From assembly GCA_050084515.1 (NCBI GenBank), contig CM114274.1, forward strand, positions 1,612,001 through 1,676,000: 64,000 nt of DNA, given 5' to 3'. Positions 50,385 through 60,932 of this stretch are shown here, piece by piece. Within the stretch, counting starts at the first letter, position 1, and each line of letters opens with the position of its first letter. The position numbers were made by a program, and so were the translations under genes. This stretch comes from Blasia pusilla. Its lineage: Eukaryota; Marchantiophyta; Marchantiopsida; Blasiales. The notes beneath the pieces are model-generated. The model searched no databases, was not told where the DNA came from, and saw only the letters and a list, made by a program, of their open reading frames with translations.

Positions 50385-51045
50385 ATCGCAACCCGTCGGA
50401 GTCCGACAGGTTGCGCGGCTCCGCCATCCTGGGTATATCGCCACGTGCGTGAGCAACCCGTCGGAGACCGACGGGTTGAGCGCCTCCGTCGTCTTCAGAA
50501 AAGAACGCGAGGTACACGCGCAACCCGTCGGAGACCGACATGTTGCGCGCCTCCGCCATCCTGCGAACGTCGCCACGTGCGCGAGCAACCCGTCGGAGAC
50601 CGATGGGTTGAGCGCCTCCGTCGTCTTTGGAAAACAACGCGAGGCACCCGCGCAAGCCGTCGGAGACCGACATGTTGCGCGCCTCCGCCGTGTTTGGGAA
50701 GGGAACGGGACGTATTTTGGGCAATCCGTCGGAGACTGTTGGGTTGCACGCTTCCCTCATCAAGGGTTAGGAACGATGGCTTCCCGTGCAAGTTGTCGGA
50801 GTCTGGCTGGCTGCACCACAAGGCGAGGTCCTTGCGCAACCCGTTGGACGGCGACGGGTTGCACGCCTCGCCGTCTTTGGGCTAAAAGGCGAGGCACCCG
50901 CGGAACTCGTCGGGAACAGACGGTTTGCACGCCTCCGGCATCTTTGAGCAAGAAGGAGTGGTATCAGCAAGTCGCCGGAGAGCGGACGGGTTGCTCGCCG
51001 ACAATGTTTAGCGAGCGTGCAACCCGTCCGATGCCGACGGGTTTG
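50385..51045. repeat. Tandem array of about 66-bp units, each with a dyad
   Basis: About ten units between the divergent genes of element T. Each begins with the dyad (CAACCCGTCGGAG, then CCGACGGGTTG or variants) followed by GCGCCTCCGCC or GTCGTC and a short spacer ending CACGTGCG or GCGAGGCACCCGCG. The first units are regular; later ones (after about 50,700) are more diverged. Long chance frames on both strands (up to 244 codons) are by-products of the periodic repeat. Confidence 0.8.
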
Positions 51046-51314
51046 CGTGCTTCGTAAGCTTCGGGTAATTTTCGAGTTACCATGACTCCGACGGGTTCCA
51101 AGTGTGATCGCAACCCTCGCTTCCCAAATCCGGTAACATATTGCAACAGAATTGAATATGTTCTGGAATTGGATCCATTGTGTCAGACAATGTCCCCCAC
51201 CGAATTCATCTTGTCAGTAAAAATCTGTCAGGAGTATGTTTCCTATTCACTATAAATTAAATATTCTCATTCTCATTCTCATTCTCAGTCTCCTCCCGTA
51301 GGAATCTTCTTGGA
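51046..51314 (+). promoter_or_regulatory. Putative transposase promoter region
   Basis: AT-rich gap after the array with CTATAAATTAAATA at about 51,250-51,264 as the best TATA-like match, then a TCTCAT microsatellite (51,266-51,290), about 50 bp before the first plus-strand ATG (51,316). Confidence 0.4.
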
Positions 51315-54300
51315 ATGGATAATTATGTTAAGCTCACTTGTGGCGCTATCATCATGGCGGCCCTTCCTCAATCAGAAATCATTCGACCCCAAGCTCATGA
51401 GTCTTTCAGAGCAAAGTGGATGAAAATTTTCTGTCTGTTCGATTTCTTCTTCAAATTGGAACCATTTTTGTATCCAAAGATGTTAGGGTGGAAGGTACGG
51501 AAGACATAATAGGTGAGACGGTCCAGCCAGTGACCTCAGACCATAAAGTATGGAATCTCCTACCTCTACCAAATGGTCAATACAGAGTTTACGGCCTGCC
51601 CCTGAATTCGTCTGTTTCCCAAGTAGACGGTCTAGAATTTCCTAGTGCTCCGAGCTCTACTTTTGCAACTCCAAGCTCTGCAGATCCGGCCGACTCCAAC
51701 CGCACACTCGTAACAATGTTGTTCTTTCAAGAGATTCGGATGTTATCAACTCGGTGGATCCCGGACACCAATCGGGCCCTGTGTCCGCCTACTCGTTCCT
51801 CTTGCGAGTATCGAGGCAATAGTTTGCTTTCTCTCGCCCTTGAAAATGTTCAAGCACATTCTTGTCGACGATTTGCCACCCACATCGATGGTAATTGCAT
51901 TTTTGAGTTGCCTCCACTTGCGCTCTGCTCAAAAGAAGGATGGAGGACGCTGAAGGGTATGGACGAAAGTCTCATTGTCATCGATGGTGCAGGCTTAAAC
52001 GGACCAGTGCTTCCATCCCAGATGGTCCTTGGATTGTCTCCCACCGCCAATTTGTGGGAGCCTTGGAGTGTAGAAGTCCAGCATGCCCGTATCTAGAGCG
52101 CAACGGGCGAGTCAATACATCGCAATTCCCCCCCAAGAATGCAGAAACTCCATACGAGGTGGGTGCCACAATACCGCGGAAGGCCATCGATGTCCTCATT
52201 GTCGCATCGCCTTCGCGTTGGAGCGTGTCCTGCATACATATTTTTCATTGTCCATGACTTGGGCTCCACGTCAGAGTATACAAGGCTGGAAGTTCATGTT
52301 GGCTCCCATACTCATCCTGTGACCGATGCAATTCAAAGACACATCAAGGAGGATGTGGCAAAGAAAGTAGCCGAGGTCTTCAGAAACTCTCCGGGTTCAA
52401 AGCCCGGGGTGATCAAGCTCACAACGGCATCAAAAATTTGTGAACAATTGCTTGGAATCCCTGGACAGGGCGAGATCACGGCGGTTGAGGAGAAACAACT
52501 CTGGAAAAATCTCTTCCGGAATTTGCTACGTCAGATACAAGTTCTGGATGGAAAGACGGCCGAAATGGATGCCATCGCCAGAATCAAGGCCAACTCCAGA
52601 TTTCCATTCATTCAGAGATGGCAGTGCATGGGCCAAGGAGGCGAGGGATCCATGGCCTATGTCTTCAAAATGTCAACCACAGGTCCCTCAAGTGGCCTCG
52701 ATCTTATAGATCGAATGAGGGAAGGGGAAGATCTTTACGGGAGCTGGGTCAGCTTTGATATTTGCTCTGAGTCTTTGAACGGATGGTTGACGATGGGTGC
52801 TCACGTTTATGACCATGTGGAGAAGGGACTCAAAACTATATTTGTGTGTGAAGTAAAGCGCGTAAGACGCGTTGGCGGTTTGAAGATGTCTTTGGTTACT
52901 CTTATTGGAGGTGGTGAAGGAAAACAAAAGGCCACCTCCGGAAATTTATGGGTTCATGGCGGACAATGCACAACCTGGGTGGATTGCTATCCGGGAAGTG
53001 TTCGGGGTGGAGAGGTTCAACCGAGAGGGAAAGGTCGGATGCTTTCCATTGGCAACACGATCTGTGACCGGTACACCAAATCTTGCATCAAGGAGAATAA
53101 GAGGACAGAGCATGTCACTCTACTCCAATGCCGCAAGGACAAGAAACCTTGAAGCAGGCCATGGACCGCCGGGGAAGAACTTCATGGGTGGTGGAGGAAG
53201 CATGCGATTGAGGGGAAGTACAAAGAGTTGTGCTCTTGGTTGAGTTGGTGGATCACGTATGAGACAATGGGGAAACTTCATCGGCAGGTGAGTTCACTAT
53301 TTTGTCTTGTCAAGCTCACGCTGAGAATTGTTTGTAAAGTTGTAGCTCAGGGTGAGAAGCGTGGGAATTATATGGATTTCAAACCCAAGAAACCAAGCAA
53401 GCTGTCGGATGCGACGGGTTGCCCGAGTGTGCAACCCGACGGAAACCGACGGGTTGCCCAAGTGTGCAACTCGACGAAAACCGACGGGTTGCCCAAGTGT
53501 GCAACCCGACGGAAACCGACGGGTTGCCCAAGGGTGCAACCCGACGGAAACCGATGGGTTGCATCCAGATTTTTGGTGTCGTCCCGAGTGTGCAACCCGT
53601 CGGGACCCGACGGGTCACAGAGTCGTTCATGGGATGCCTCGGCCTTGCAACCCGTCGGGTTCCGACGGGTTCGCGAGGTGGGTTTAAGGTAACAACACGC
53701 CGGGACCCGGACGGGTCGCAGAGTCGTTCATGGGATGCCTCGGGCCTGCAACCCGTTTGGTTCCGACAGGTCGCTTATTTCTTTGACTCCTGGGTTATTT
53801 TCGTTCCCTTCTAACATTGCCGTCGTTGCAAGGATTGAACGTTCATGAAAATGCCCTCTACCCCAACACAAGTGGAGCAGAAAGTGTTCATTCCTCTTGG
53901 AGGTCGTCACAAGCATGCCAACTTAATTTCATTTGTGGAGGCATGCCAACAAGACCAGGCAAGAGCAATGCTGCTCGATCTGCAGCATCCCATATCTTCC
54001 TCACAAAAGGCATAACAAAAGGAAAAGGGCCGTCGATCTACGAGCTCTATGTCATGTAATTTGTGTGATCTGGTGATGAAAAATTGTATGTTGAAGCCTT
54101 CAACCGGTGCGTAGCTGGAACTCCACTTGAGCAAGACGTACATATAGGTGGGGATATTCGTGGGCGGGTTTCAAGACGCCCCATACTGAGATGGTGGTGG
54201 AGCGTCGAACGAGACTCGTGGAGACCAGATAAGTATCTTGACTTCAGCGGTGAAGAGGCAAAGATCGAGGAACAAATCCGGTGATTGATTTGGATGAGGA

Positions 54301-55323
54301 AATTACACCGCCAGGTATTCGGGGACCCGGACCCGTCCCAAATCCGTGATGGAGTTACTTCTCCAAAATCAGTGAATGTTTTATTTCAAAAGCCCTCCGT
54401 TCTTGGAAGTTCGCAACATCGCCACCTTTCAGGGTGGTTCAACAATATGGGATTCGGTAATGGAGGTGGATTGCAACCTAAAACGGTGGCATATATCTCG
54501 AGCAACCAGGGCGTGGACCCACCTGCGCAGGCACGATCTCGATGGCATTAGGAGAGCATGCGGCACTTTCCTAAATAAGAATGTACAAGGATTGGGCGAC
54601 AACTTTGCCTGGGTTTTGGGGACTCAAAACCTTTGATCGTTTCACGAGGACCGGGGATCAATTGAAGTACTTCTTCTGCCCAAATGAATCTTGCGCTTTC
54701 CGGAAGTCTTATCCGGCTGCCATTGGAGCTCCCGGGAATACCCCCACGATTTGGCCCATCGCCGCAGTACCGAATCGCACTCAAGACAAGTGGACAATCT
54801 TACAAGTGCGGTTTCAGACTCAGAGGCGGGGAAGTTCGAGCATGTTAGAGCATTACGTAGAGACCTTCGTGATTTCAGTATTCAACCCAAGATTGATGTC
54901 AACATGTACCCGGAGAAGGTGGATGATCTCAATCCATTATTTCTGTTTGAGTCTAGAAATGGGGTGGAGAGAAACAGAATGTGTAGGCCAACGATGGAGA
55001 GAGCAAAACGAATTGCAGCAGCTCGGGAGGCAAAAATGGAGATCATCGCCACGAAAGATGTCCTGAGTGGCAATGGAATAGGAAGGATGTATTGGGTCAG
55101 GAACAACACTGTAAATTCAAGTGTCACAGGGGTGTATGTGGTGCACATCTGTTGCTTTCCCACATGTTCATGTGATGACTTTTTCCAAAGAGAGACAAGT
55201 GGCAAAAGGTATTTCCTTTGTAAGCACATGTACTATGTGTTCTTTGGTAGTTTTAAGAGAGTCGGAGGTAGGAGTAGGAATCCACCAACCATTCTGTCCC
55301 TCAAAGAAGTTCAAGTATTTTAA
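51315..55323 (+). pseudogene. SWIM zinc-finger MULE-like transposase of element T
   Basis: DDE-type DNA transposase, frameshifted, at least two exons. N-terminal part ends in a Cys/His zinc-binding region: GALECRSPACPYLE (about 52,055-52,100), CPHC (about 52,195), then VHVGSHTHPV (about 52,290-52,320), similar to WRKY/FLYWCH-type fingers. Core: SFDICSESLNGWLTMGAHVYD (about 52,752-52,812, first-Asp position), then GFMADNAQPGW (about 52,945, second-Asp position). Exon ends CATCGGCAG-GTGAGT at 53,287 and resumes about 53,833 after a dyad-rich intron. Next exon: HANLISFVEACQQDQARAML in one frame. A Cys pair CPNESC (about 54,680) follows, then the SWIM finger CSCDDF...CKHMYYVFF (about 55,158-55,245) and the stop at 55,321. 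Superfamily assignment (MULE versus a related SWIM-bearing group) is inferred. Confidence 0.7.
53288..53832 (+). repeat. Transposase intron filled with dyads
   Basis: Donor CAG-GTGAGT at 53,288, acceptor TTGCAAG at 53,832. Four head-to-tail units of about 35 bp (53,428 to about 53,568, TGTGCAACCCGACGGAAACC followed by GACGGGTTGCCCAAG), then four spaced dyads at about 53,596, 53,646, 53,694 and 53,748. Confidence 0.75.
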
Positions 55324-55773
55324 ACAAACCACTTTGAGGATGCAAAATGAGGTTTTAGATTGTACTTTTATTTTTTTCTCAACCTTCACAGTGAGCTTGA
55401 ACTCTATTCAGCCCGGGGCAAATGATAGATTTTTTCCATACCTTGGATGGAAAAAGTGATTGGTTCCACACTTATGATTCCACTGATTTTTCAGTTTTGT
55501 AAATTTTGTGCAATTTGCAACTCGTCGGACTCACAGGGGTTGCCAAAATATGGAAGAGGAAAAAAAAAAAAAACGTGGGATTGTTTAATAAATGAACAAT
55601 AAATTGCAAAAAAATTCACACAAAAGTTTCCTCTCTTCAACCCAACGGAAACTCTCTTAAAAAAAGTATCTATTTCGGTTGAAGGTAGTTTCCTCTCTCC
55701 TCTCTCTCTCTTCCTCTCTCCTCTCTCCTCTCTCCTCTCTTCCTCTCTTTCTCTCCTCTTACCGCACCTCGAC
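55324..55773. other. Right flank and terminal region of element T
   Basis: One degraded dyad at about 55,517 (CAACTCGTCGGACTC). A poly-A run at 55,560. Then a CTCTC-rich terminal block (55,690-55,760) that is the inverted partner of the left end. Confidence 0.55.
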
Positions 55774-57348
55774 CTCGATTGGGGGCGTCCCACCCACTCA
55801 GTATATGACTCGACATGAGATTGTTGTGAGAGTCCAGCCAGAGCATGCGATGGATAGTGCTATGGTGCGCACACGTGCGATTACGACACCGGTGAGTAAA
55901 TGCGATGTGTTGGTGGAGAGTATAGTGTTATATCCCTAGATTCATCCTTGACTTTCGGGAGGAGACCGTTGCTTATCGGCCAGGATGGCGGTCGGTGACG
56001 GTCGGATGAGTCAGTTACCGGTGCAGTTTGCGGGACGAGATGGTCGATCACGAGGCGAGTCTGTGACCACGTTGGCGGCTTTCACAGGTAGTGTTAGTTG
56101 GCCAGGAGAGTTGTTGGAGGGGAACGCACATGCGGAGGATGTCCCAGTAGCGGATAGTCCCACGGAGAGACAGGCCATGGCGGGTGTCTCTTCCCATGTT
56201 AGCGATGCCTCTTCACCATTATGGGGTACGACTCAAGAGCTACAGAGGAGTGCCGACGACCTCGTGAGGCAGGCGTGGAGTCATGTTTTTATCCTAGAGC
56301 AGCGAGACTCACGTGGCGATCGGGCTCTTGGAGTGGAGACGATGACCCCACTAGATACCACACCTGTTGTGTGGCAGTGCCCAGAGGAGGATGTTAGGGT
56401 GTTAGATCTCTTTGGAGGGATTAGCACCGGATTGGCTGCAGTATTGCAGGCGAGCATACAGGCATACGGGTGCATCAGTACCTTTATGTGGAGAGAGATG
56501 AGATCGCGCGGCGAGTATCATTACGTCACGTGGCGAGATTGGTCCAGAGGTATCATGAGTTGTTGTCGGTATCTGCAGTACGGGGATACCAACATACGCT
56601 ACCCGTCGACATATCTTTGGTGGGGGCGCAGGATCTGGATAGAGTTGGCACCATTCATTTGGTGATTGCTGGATGGCCATGTCGGTGGTCATTCATCGAT
56701 TGGCGAGGATTTGGATTGCAGGATCCGAGGTCAGGGATGTTTTGGGAGATATTGCGAGTAGTACGACACTTGCAGCAGAGTCAGATATGTTCTCCAGCGT
56801 ACATTTTGGAGAACGTGCCGTTGTTGGGAGATACTCGTGCACGTGTGATGACGAGTGTACATCAGGTGAGGTCCTGGTTGGGACCGGCTGTGTTGTTAGA
56901 TGCAGCGAGAGTTGGGTCACGTGCCCATCGTCCACGACTGTGGTGGACGAACCTGATACCATCAGAGGTACTGAGTCGAGCCTACAGTGGAGTCCAGAGA
57001 GCACCACATCTCACGGTGGATGCTATTTTGGACTTAGGGCGTCGATCTCAGGTGGTGACATGCGATGATAGACCACCGTTGGCCACGGCCAATAGGGTGG
57101 GGGAGTTGAGGGCAGCCTTACCTACGTTGGTGAGCTTCCCAGCATCCCATGCCTTTCGTCAGGGAGGGCCAGGCATGATTTGGGATGAGGTGACCGGAGT
57201 ATTGGAGGAGCCTACAGCAGATGAGCGCGAGCGCGCCATGGGGTTCACTACCGGTACTACGGCGGTGCCAGGGATGACTGAGGCATCACGGAGACAGGTG
57301 TTGGGGCAAACGATGGACCTCAACTGTCTCACATGGATAGTCACCTAG
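55774..57348 (+). pseudogene. Protease spacer and C5 cytosine DNA methyltransferase domain of element B
   Basis: Resumes B's frame after T (PPTQYMTRHEIVVRVQPEH), then the spacer shared with O. Methyltransferase motifs: I, VLDLFGGISTGLAAVLQASI (about 56,398-56,457); YVERDE (about 56,485); IV, VIAGWPC with the catalytic Cys (about 56,661-56,681); VI, AYILENVPLL (about 56,797-56,826); VIII, HRPRLWWTN (about 56,926-56,952); C-terminal ERERAMGF and LGQTMDLNCLTW (about 57,223-57,340). One frameshift near 56,465 separates motif I from a 292-codon open frame holding the rest, so this is the better preserved of the two copies. Gln/Gly after the motif IV Cys in O is Arg/Trp here. Target preference cannot be read from sequence. 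Confidence 0.85.
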
Positions 57349-57700
57349 GTATGGTGGCGAGCGAGACGGATGCGAGTGTCATCCATGTCGCCACGCCCAC
57401 GAAGTTGGACCACGCCTACTGTGGTCAATGACAGGCATTGGTCGGGGCAAGACGAGGAGAGATAGGCACCCATGGACTTCCTGGGACGTCGTTCGAGTAG
57501 AGAGTGCGAAGGCGGCTAGAGAAGCACATGTTCATTTTTCGGATGTGGAGCATGGTGTAGGAGGTCGAGTGGAGTGATCATTGGAGGTGGCTAGGGTTGC
57601 TACATAGCAACCAAAGCCGGAGGTTGCGTCCTCTCCGAGTGAGGTCACGATGGAGACTTGGGAGCCTGATAGGTCTCAAGTTGATAGGAGGAGAGCGACG
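57349..57700 (+). other. Methyltransferase-RT linker of element B
   Basis: Decayed low-complexity linker with stops; GATGGAGACTTGGGAGCC at about 57,648 is shared with element O. Confidence 0.55.
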
Positions 57701-60700
57701 GCGAGTTCATAGGGTTTCGAGAGGGCATGTCGGTTGTTTTGCCTTCATGATGAGAGACTTGGGTACGCTGAAGGGTCCCGGATACGGATTGAGTTGGCTA
57801 GTGATACGCCGATCTTTCGTCGACCCTACAGGTATTCTGATATGGAGCAAGCCTTGATTCAGAGCAGGAGTCAGGACTTGTTGGAGGCAGGACTTGTGGA
57901 GTTGTCACATGGGGAGTATGCATCTGCCACAGTCATGCCAGCAAAGAAGGATATGTATGGCAATTGGACATATAGGCAGATGTGTGGAGATTACCGTCCT
58001 ATCAACCGACAGATGAGGTCAGATCGGTATGCCATGCCTACTCTTGAGGAGATCTTTGATGCGGTAGGGCATGCAAAGATCTTGATTTTAGATCTCCGTC
58101 TTTGGCTATCATCGCTTCCTATCAAAGTTGGAGGACAGGGAGAAGACAACATTCTGGGGGATAGATCGGTTCGGGAAAGATTGCTTGTATCAGTGGCGGT
58201 TCTTACCATTTGGGTTGAAGAACGCGCCTGCGGAGTTTCAGAGAGTGATGGATAGGATTCTGGCTAGCTTGGATTTTGTAAGATGTTACATAGATGATAT
58301 TCTTATCTTCAATTCCATGGTTGAGGAGCATGAGCGACACTTGGAGGAGGTGTTTCGGCGATTTCAGTTACATGGACTGAAGTTACATCCAGGCAAGTGC
58401 AGATTCTTTCAGGAGCAGATTGAGTACTTGGGACACACCATATACCCGAGTGGATTAGGCGTTCAGTAGACGAAGGTAGAGGCTATTGCGCAGATTCCAC
58501 GCCCTACAGATGTGAGTCAAGTCCGAGAATTTCTTGGACTGGCGAACTTCTATCGACGGTATGTCAAGGGTTTTAGTGCGATCGCAAAGTCTTTGACCTT
58601 GTTGACGAGACTTGATCAGGTGTGGTTGTGAGGAGATGATCAGGAGCGAGCATTTCAGGAGCTCAAGGACAGGTTGACGTCCTCACCCATTTTACAGAGA
58701 CCGGTTAGGGGTCGCCCATTCCAGTTACATACGGATTGGAGCATGTTGGGTCTAGGAGCAATGCTTACTCAGAGGGATGACGAGGAGAGGGAGTTCGTTG
58801 TGGCTTACGTGAGTCGATCGAACAACATTGCAGAGGCGAAGTACAGCTCCTACGAGGGAGAGTGCTTGGCTGAAGTGTGGGCCGTGGCACATTTTAGGTG
58901 CTATTTATTTGGCAACCCTTTCACACTTATCACTGATCATCAGCCGTTGAAGTGGTTGATGGAGTCCGACAAGCTTACGGGAAAGCTTGCCAGGTGGGCT
59001 CTATTACTACAGGAGTATGAGTTTGAGGTGGTTCATAGGCCAGGTCGGCTGAACCAGGATGCGGATGGGTTGAGTCGTAACCCATGTCCGAGTCAAAGAG
59101 ACGTCACGGGAGCTCGATGGAACGGAGAGAGTGATGAGGAGATGGTGCCCGGTTGGCATGCATCTACCTATCTTTGTTGGTTGACTATGGCAGGTCAGCC
59201 ACAGGTGATGACTCCAGTGGTGGGGTTGGATGATGAGTCTTTGGATATGGAGGTTAGTGAGGAGGCGACACGTGGTCGTGATATCCATGACGACGTGGAG
59301 GTTGTGGACTTCTTGCGCACTGGCGTCATTGCGAGTACAGTGAGTGCTAGGGAGCGAGATCGGATCCTACAGAGAGCCAAGAGGTTCAGGTGGGAGGGGA
59401 CTCACATTTTGCGGGTATGGAGAGATGGTAGGATATGAGTGGTACCTCGTCCTTCCCAGCGAGCACGTGTAGTGCGACATGCCCATGAGGAGTTGGGACA
59501 TTTCGGAGTAAAGCATACTTACAGCTTACTCCAGGTTCAGTATTGGTGGCGCGGCATGCATCTTTGGGCTGATGAGTTTGTGGCCAGATGTATGGTATGT
59601 GACAGAGTGCAAGCATCCTTCAATGCTCCCACTCGCAGATTACATCCTTTGCCGATTATGGGTTTAGGTTATCGGTGGAGTTTAGACTTTGCAGGACCTT
59701 TGCCATTGACAGTAGGCGTCATCATAGGTGCGTGTTGGTCATGGTGGAGCATTTCTCCAAGTGGATAGAGTTGGTGGCACTACGGACAAAGCGGCGAGGG
59801 AACGCTTATGCATTTCTAGATCGTGTGCTTAGTCACTTTGGTGCACCGGCGGAGGTGTTGACCGACCGTGGTGCGAGTTCGAGGGAGAGTTTCAGGCCTT
59901 GTGTGATCGGGCGATAGATCACCGCACCACGTCCAGGATCATCCCGAGGCGGATGGATTGGCGGAGAGAGTGGTACAGGACGGTGAAGAGAGGATTGCGC
60001 AATTATGGCTTGCAGCGGGGGACGATTGAGGGAGTGGGACCTCGATTTGCCATGGTTGGCTATAGGTTATCGCTTTAGTCGACAGCATCCTTGGCGTCAT
60101 TTTCACCATACTTTTTGCTCTTTGGGAGAGAGCCAGATTTACCTGCAGCGATTCGACGTGACATGGCGGAGGTGTTAGATCTTGATGATCCAGATGTGTG
60201 GGTGCAAGCATATTCTCAGAGGGCAGAAGTTTTTTGTAGAGTTATGCCTATGGCCTTTGAGAACTTAGCTATTGCCCAGCATAGAGATACATTGAGGTAC
60301 GCGACCATTCGTGGAGGAGGTTATCATCCAGGGATTAGGAGGTTTCATCCTGGAGATTACGTGTATTTACAGCAGGCGGCACCCACGACGCTAGATGTCA
60401 TTGAAGGGCGCACGATCCTATGTGTGCGCGAGGTATTATTGACCGGAGTCCTCATGTTGGAGGGACGGGATGGTATGGTTTGGAAAGATCATGTGCGCAA
60501 TTGTGCGCCATGTCATCTTCCGAACGTAGATGGGACGGTGGATCCGAGCTTGGCAGTGGTACCTGCAGGCTTGAGGTGTATGTTGTGCGGATCTGCGAGG
60601 GGTGTAGCCACCATGTTGGTATGTGATGGTTGTTCTCGAGGGTGGCATATGTGATGTTTGACCCCCCCCTCTTGATGTGGTTCCCACGGGACGATGGATG

Positions 60701-60719
60701 TGTCCGAGATGTGTATAGG
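57700..60719 (+). pseudogene. pol: Reverse transcriptase, RNase H, integrase and PHD finger of element B
   Basis: RT: IELASDTPIFRRPYRYSDME, ASATVMPAKKD, MCGDYRPINRQ, CYIDDILIF (active-site YIDD, about 58,284-58,310), KLHPGKCRFF. RNase H: LHTDWSMLGLGAML with Asp, YSSYEGECLA with Glu, LITDHQPLKWLM with Asp. Integrase: HEELGHFGVKHTYSLL and CMVCD zinc motif; SLDFAGPL, LTDRG and GLAERV region for the D-D-E. Tail: GDYVYLQQ ... NCAPCHLPN. PHD at about 60,574-60,718: CMLC, CDGC, GWHM, then a stop replaces the residue before the next Cys, and CPRC ends it. Stops/frameshifts near 58,090, 58,467, 58,629, 59,437, 59,715 and 59,880-60,060. Confidence 0.9.
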
Positions 60720-60796
60720 GTAGTAGGTCATGTCAGAGAGATGTGATATTTTCTATCTGGAGTTAGGGGGATCCAACTGCCAACTAGGGGGACGGT
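60720..60796 (+). other. 3' tail and polypurine tract of element B
   Basis: Ends CCAACTAGGGGGACGGT immediately before TGAGTGATC. Confidence 0.6.
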
Positions 60797-60932
60797 TGAG
60801 TGATCTTCATGTATATGTATGAGTTGATTTTTGTACATGTGTGGATCGACCCGTGTGTGGGGAAGATCAGTGTTGTATGGTGTAGATGTGACGAGCGATG
60901 TATGTTGTGTAGCGATATGTATGCGCACGACA
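60797..60932 (+). mobile_element. Right terminal module S' of element B
   Basis: 136 bp, TGAGTGATCTTCATG ... GCGCACGACA, same length and sequence type as 337-472. Directly followed by element O's RT linker (GATGCTTGACACAG). No M' copy follows. Confidence 0.75.

Larger units (their letters stand above)
43814..55773. mobile_element. Element T: 12-kb MULE-like DNA transposon with two genes and dyad arrays
   Basis: Boundaries follow from interruption of B's protease: CTCGATGGGGGC (43,802-43,813) on the left and CTCGATTGGGGGC (55,774-55,786) on the right form an imperfect target duplication of about 8-12 bp. The ends are weakly inverted at the tip and share a purine-rich inverted block (GTAAGAGAGGAGAG against GTAAGAGGAGAG). 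Inside are a minus-strand amino-methyltransferase-like gene (45.5-50.0 kb) and a plus-strand SWIM transposase gene (51.3-55.3 kb), divergent around a dyad array (50.39-51.05 kb). Dyads also fill introns and flanks. Both genes are broken. Confidence 0.75.

Noticed and set aside
50385-51045. CRISPR-like array
   Set aside because: Repeats are palindromic and diverged, the spacers are themselves related to one another, and the context is a eukaryotic transposon with introns; no cas genes.
50323-51057. 244-codon open frame as a gene
   Set aside because: Its periodic protein reflects the 66-bp repeat array; both strands have equally long periodic frames.
53352-53814. Cys/Arg/Pro-rich repeat proteins in overlapping frames
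   Set aside because: Generated by the dyad repeats inside the transposase intron.
43814-55773. Restriction-modification system because of the amino-methyltransferase
   Set aside because: No endonuclease recognised; the partner gene is a SWIM-finger transposase and both genes contain introns.
57700-60719. Chromodomain at the integrase C-terminus
   Set aside because: The segment after NCAPCH carries the CxxC...CxxC...GWHM...CxxC pattern of a PHD finger, with no chromodomain-like block.
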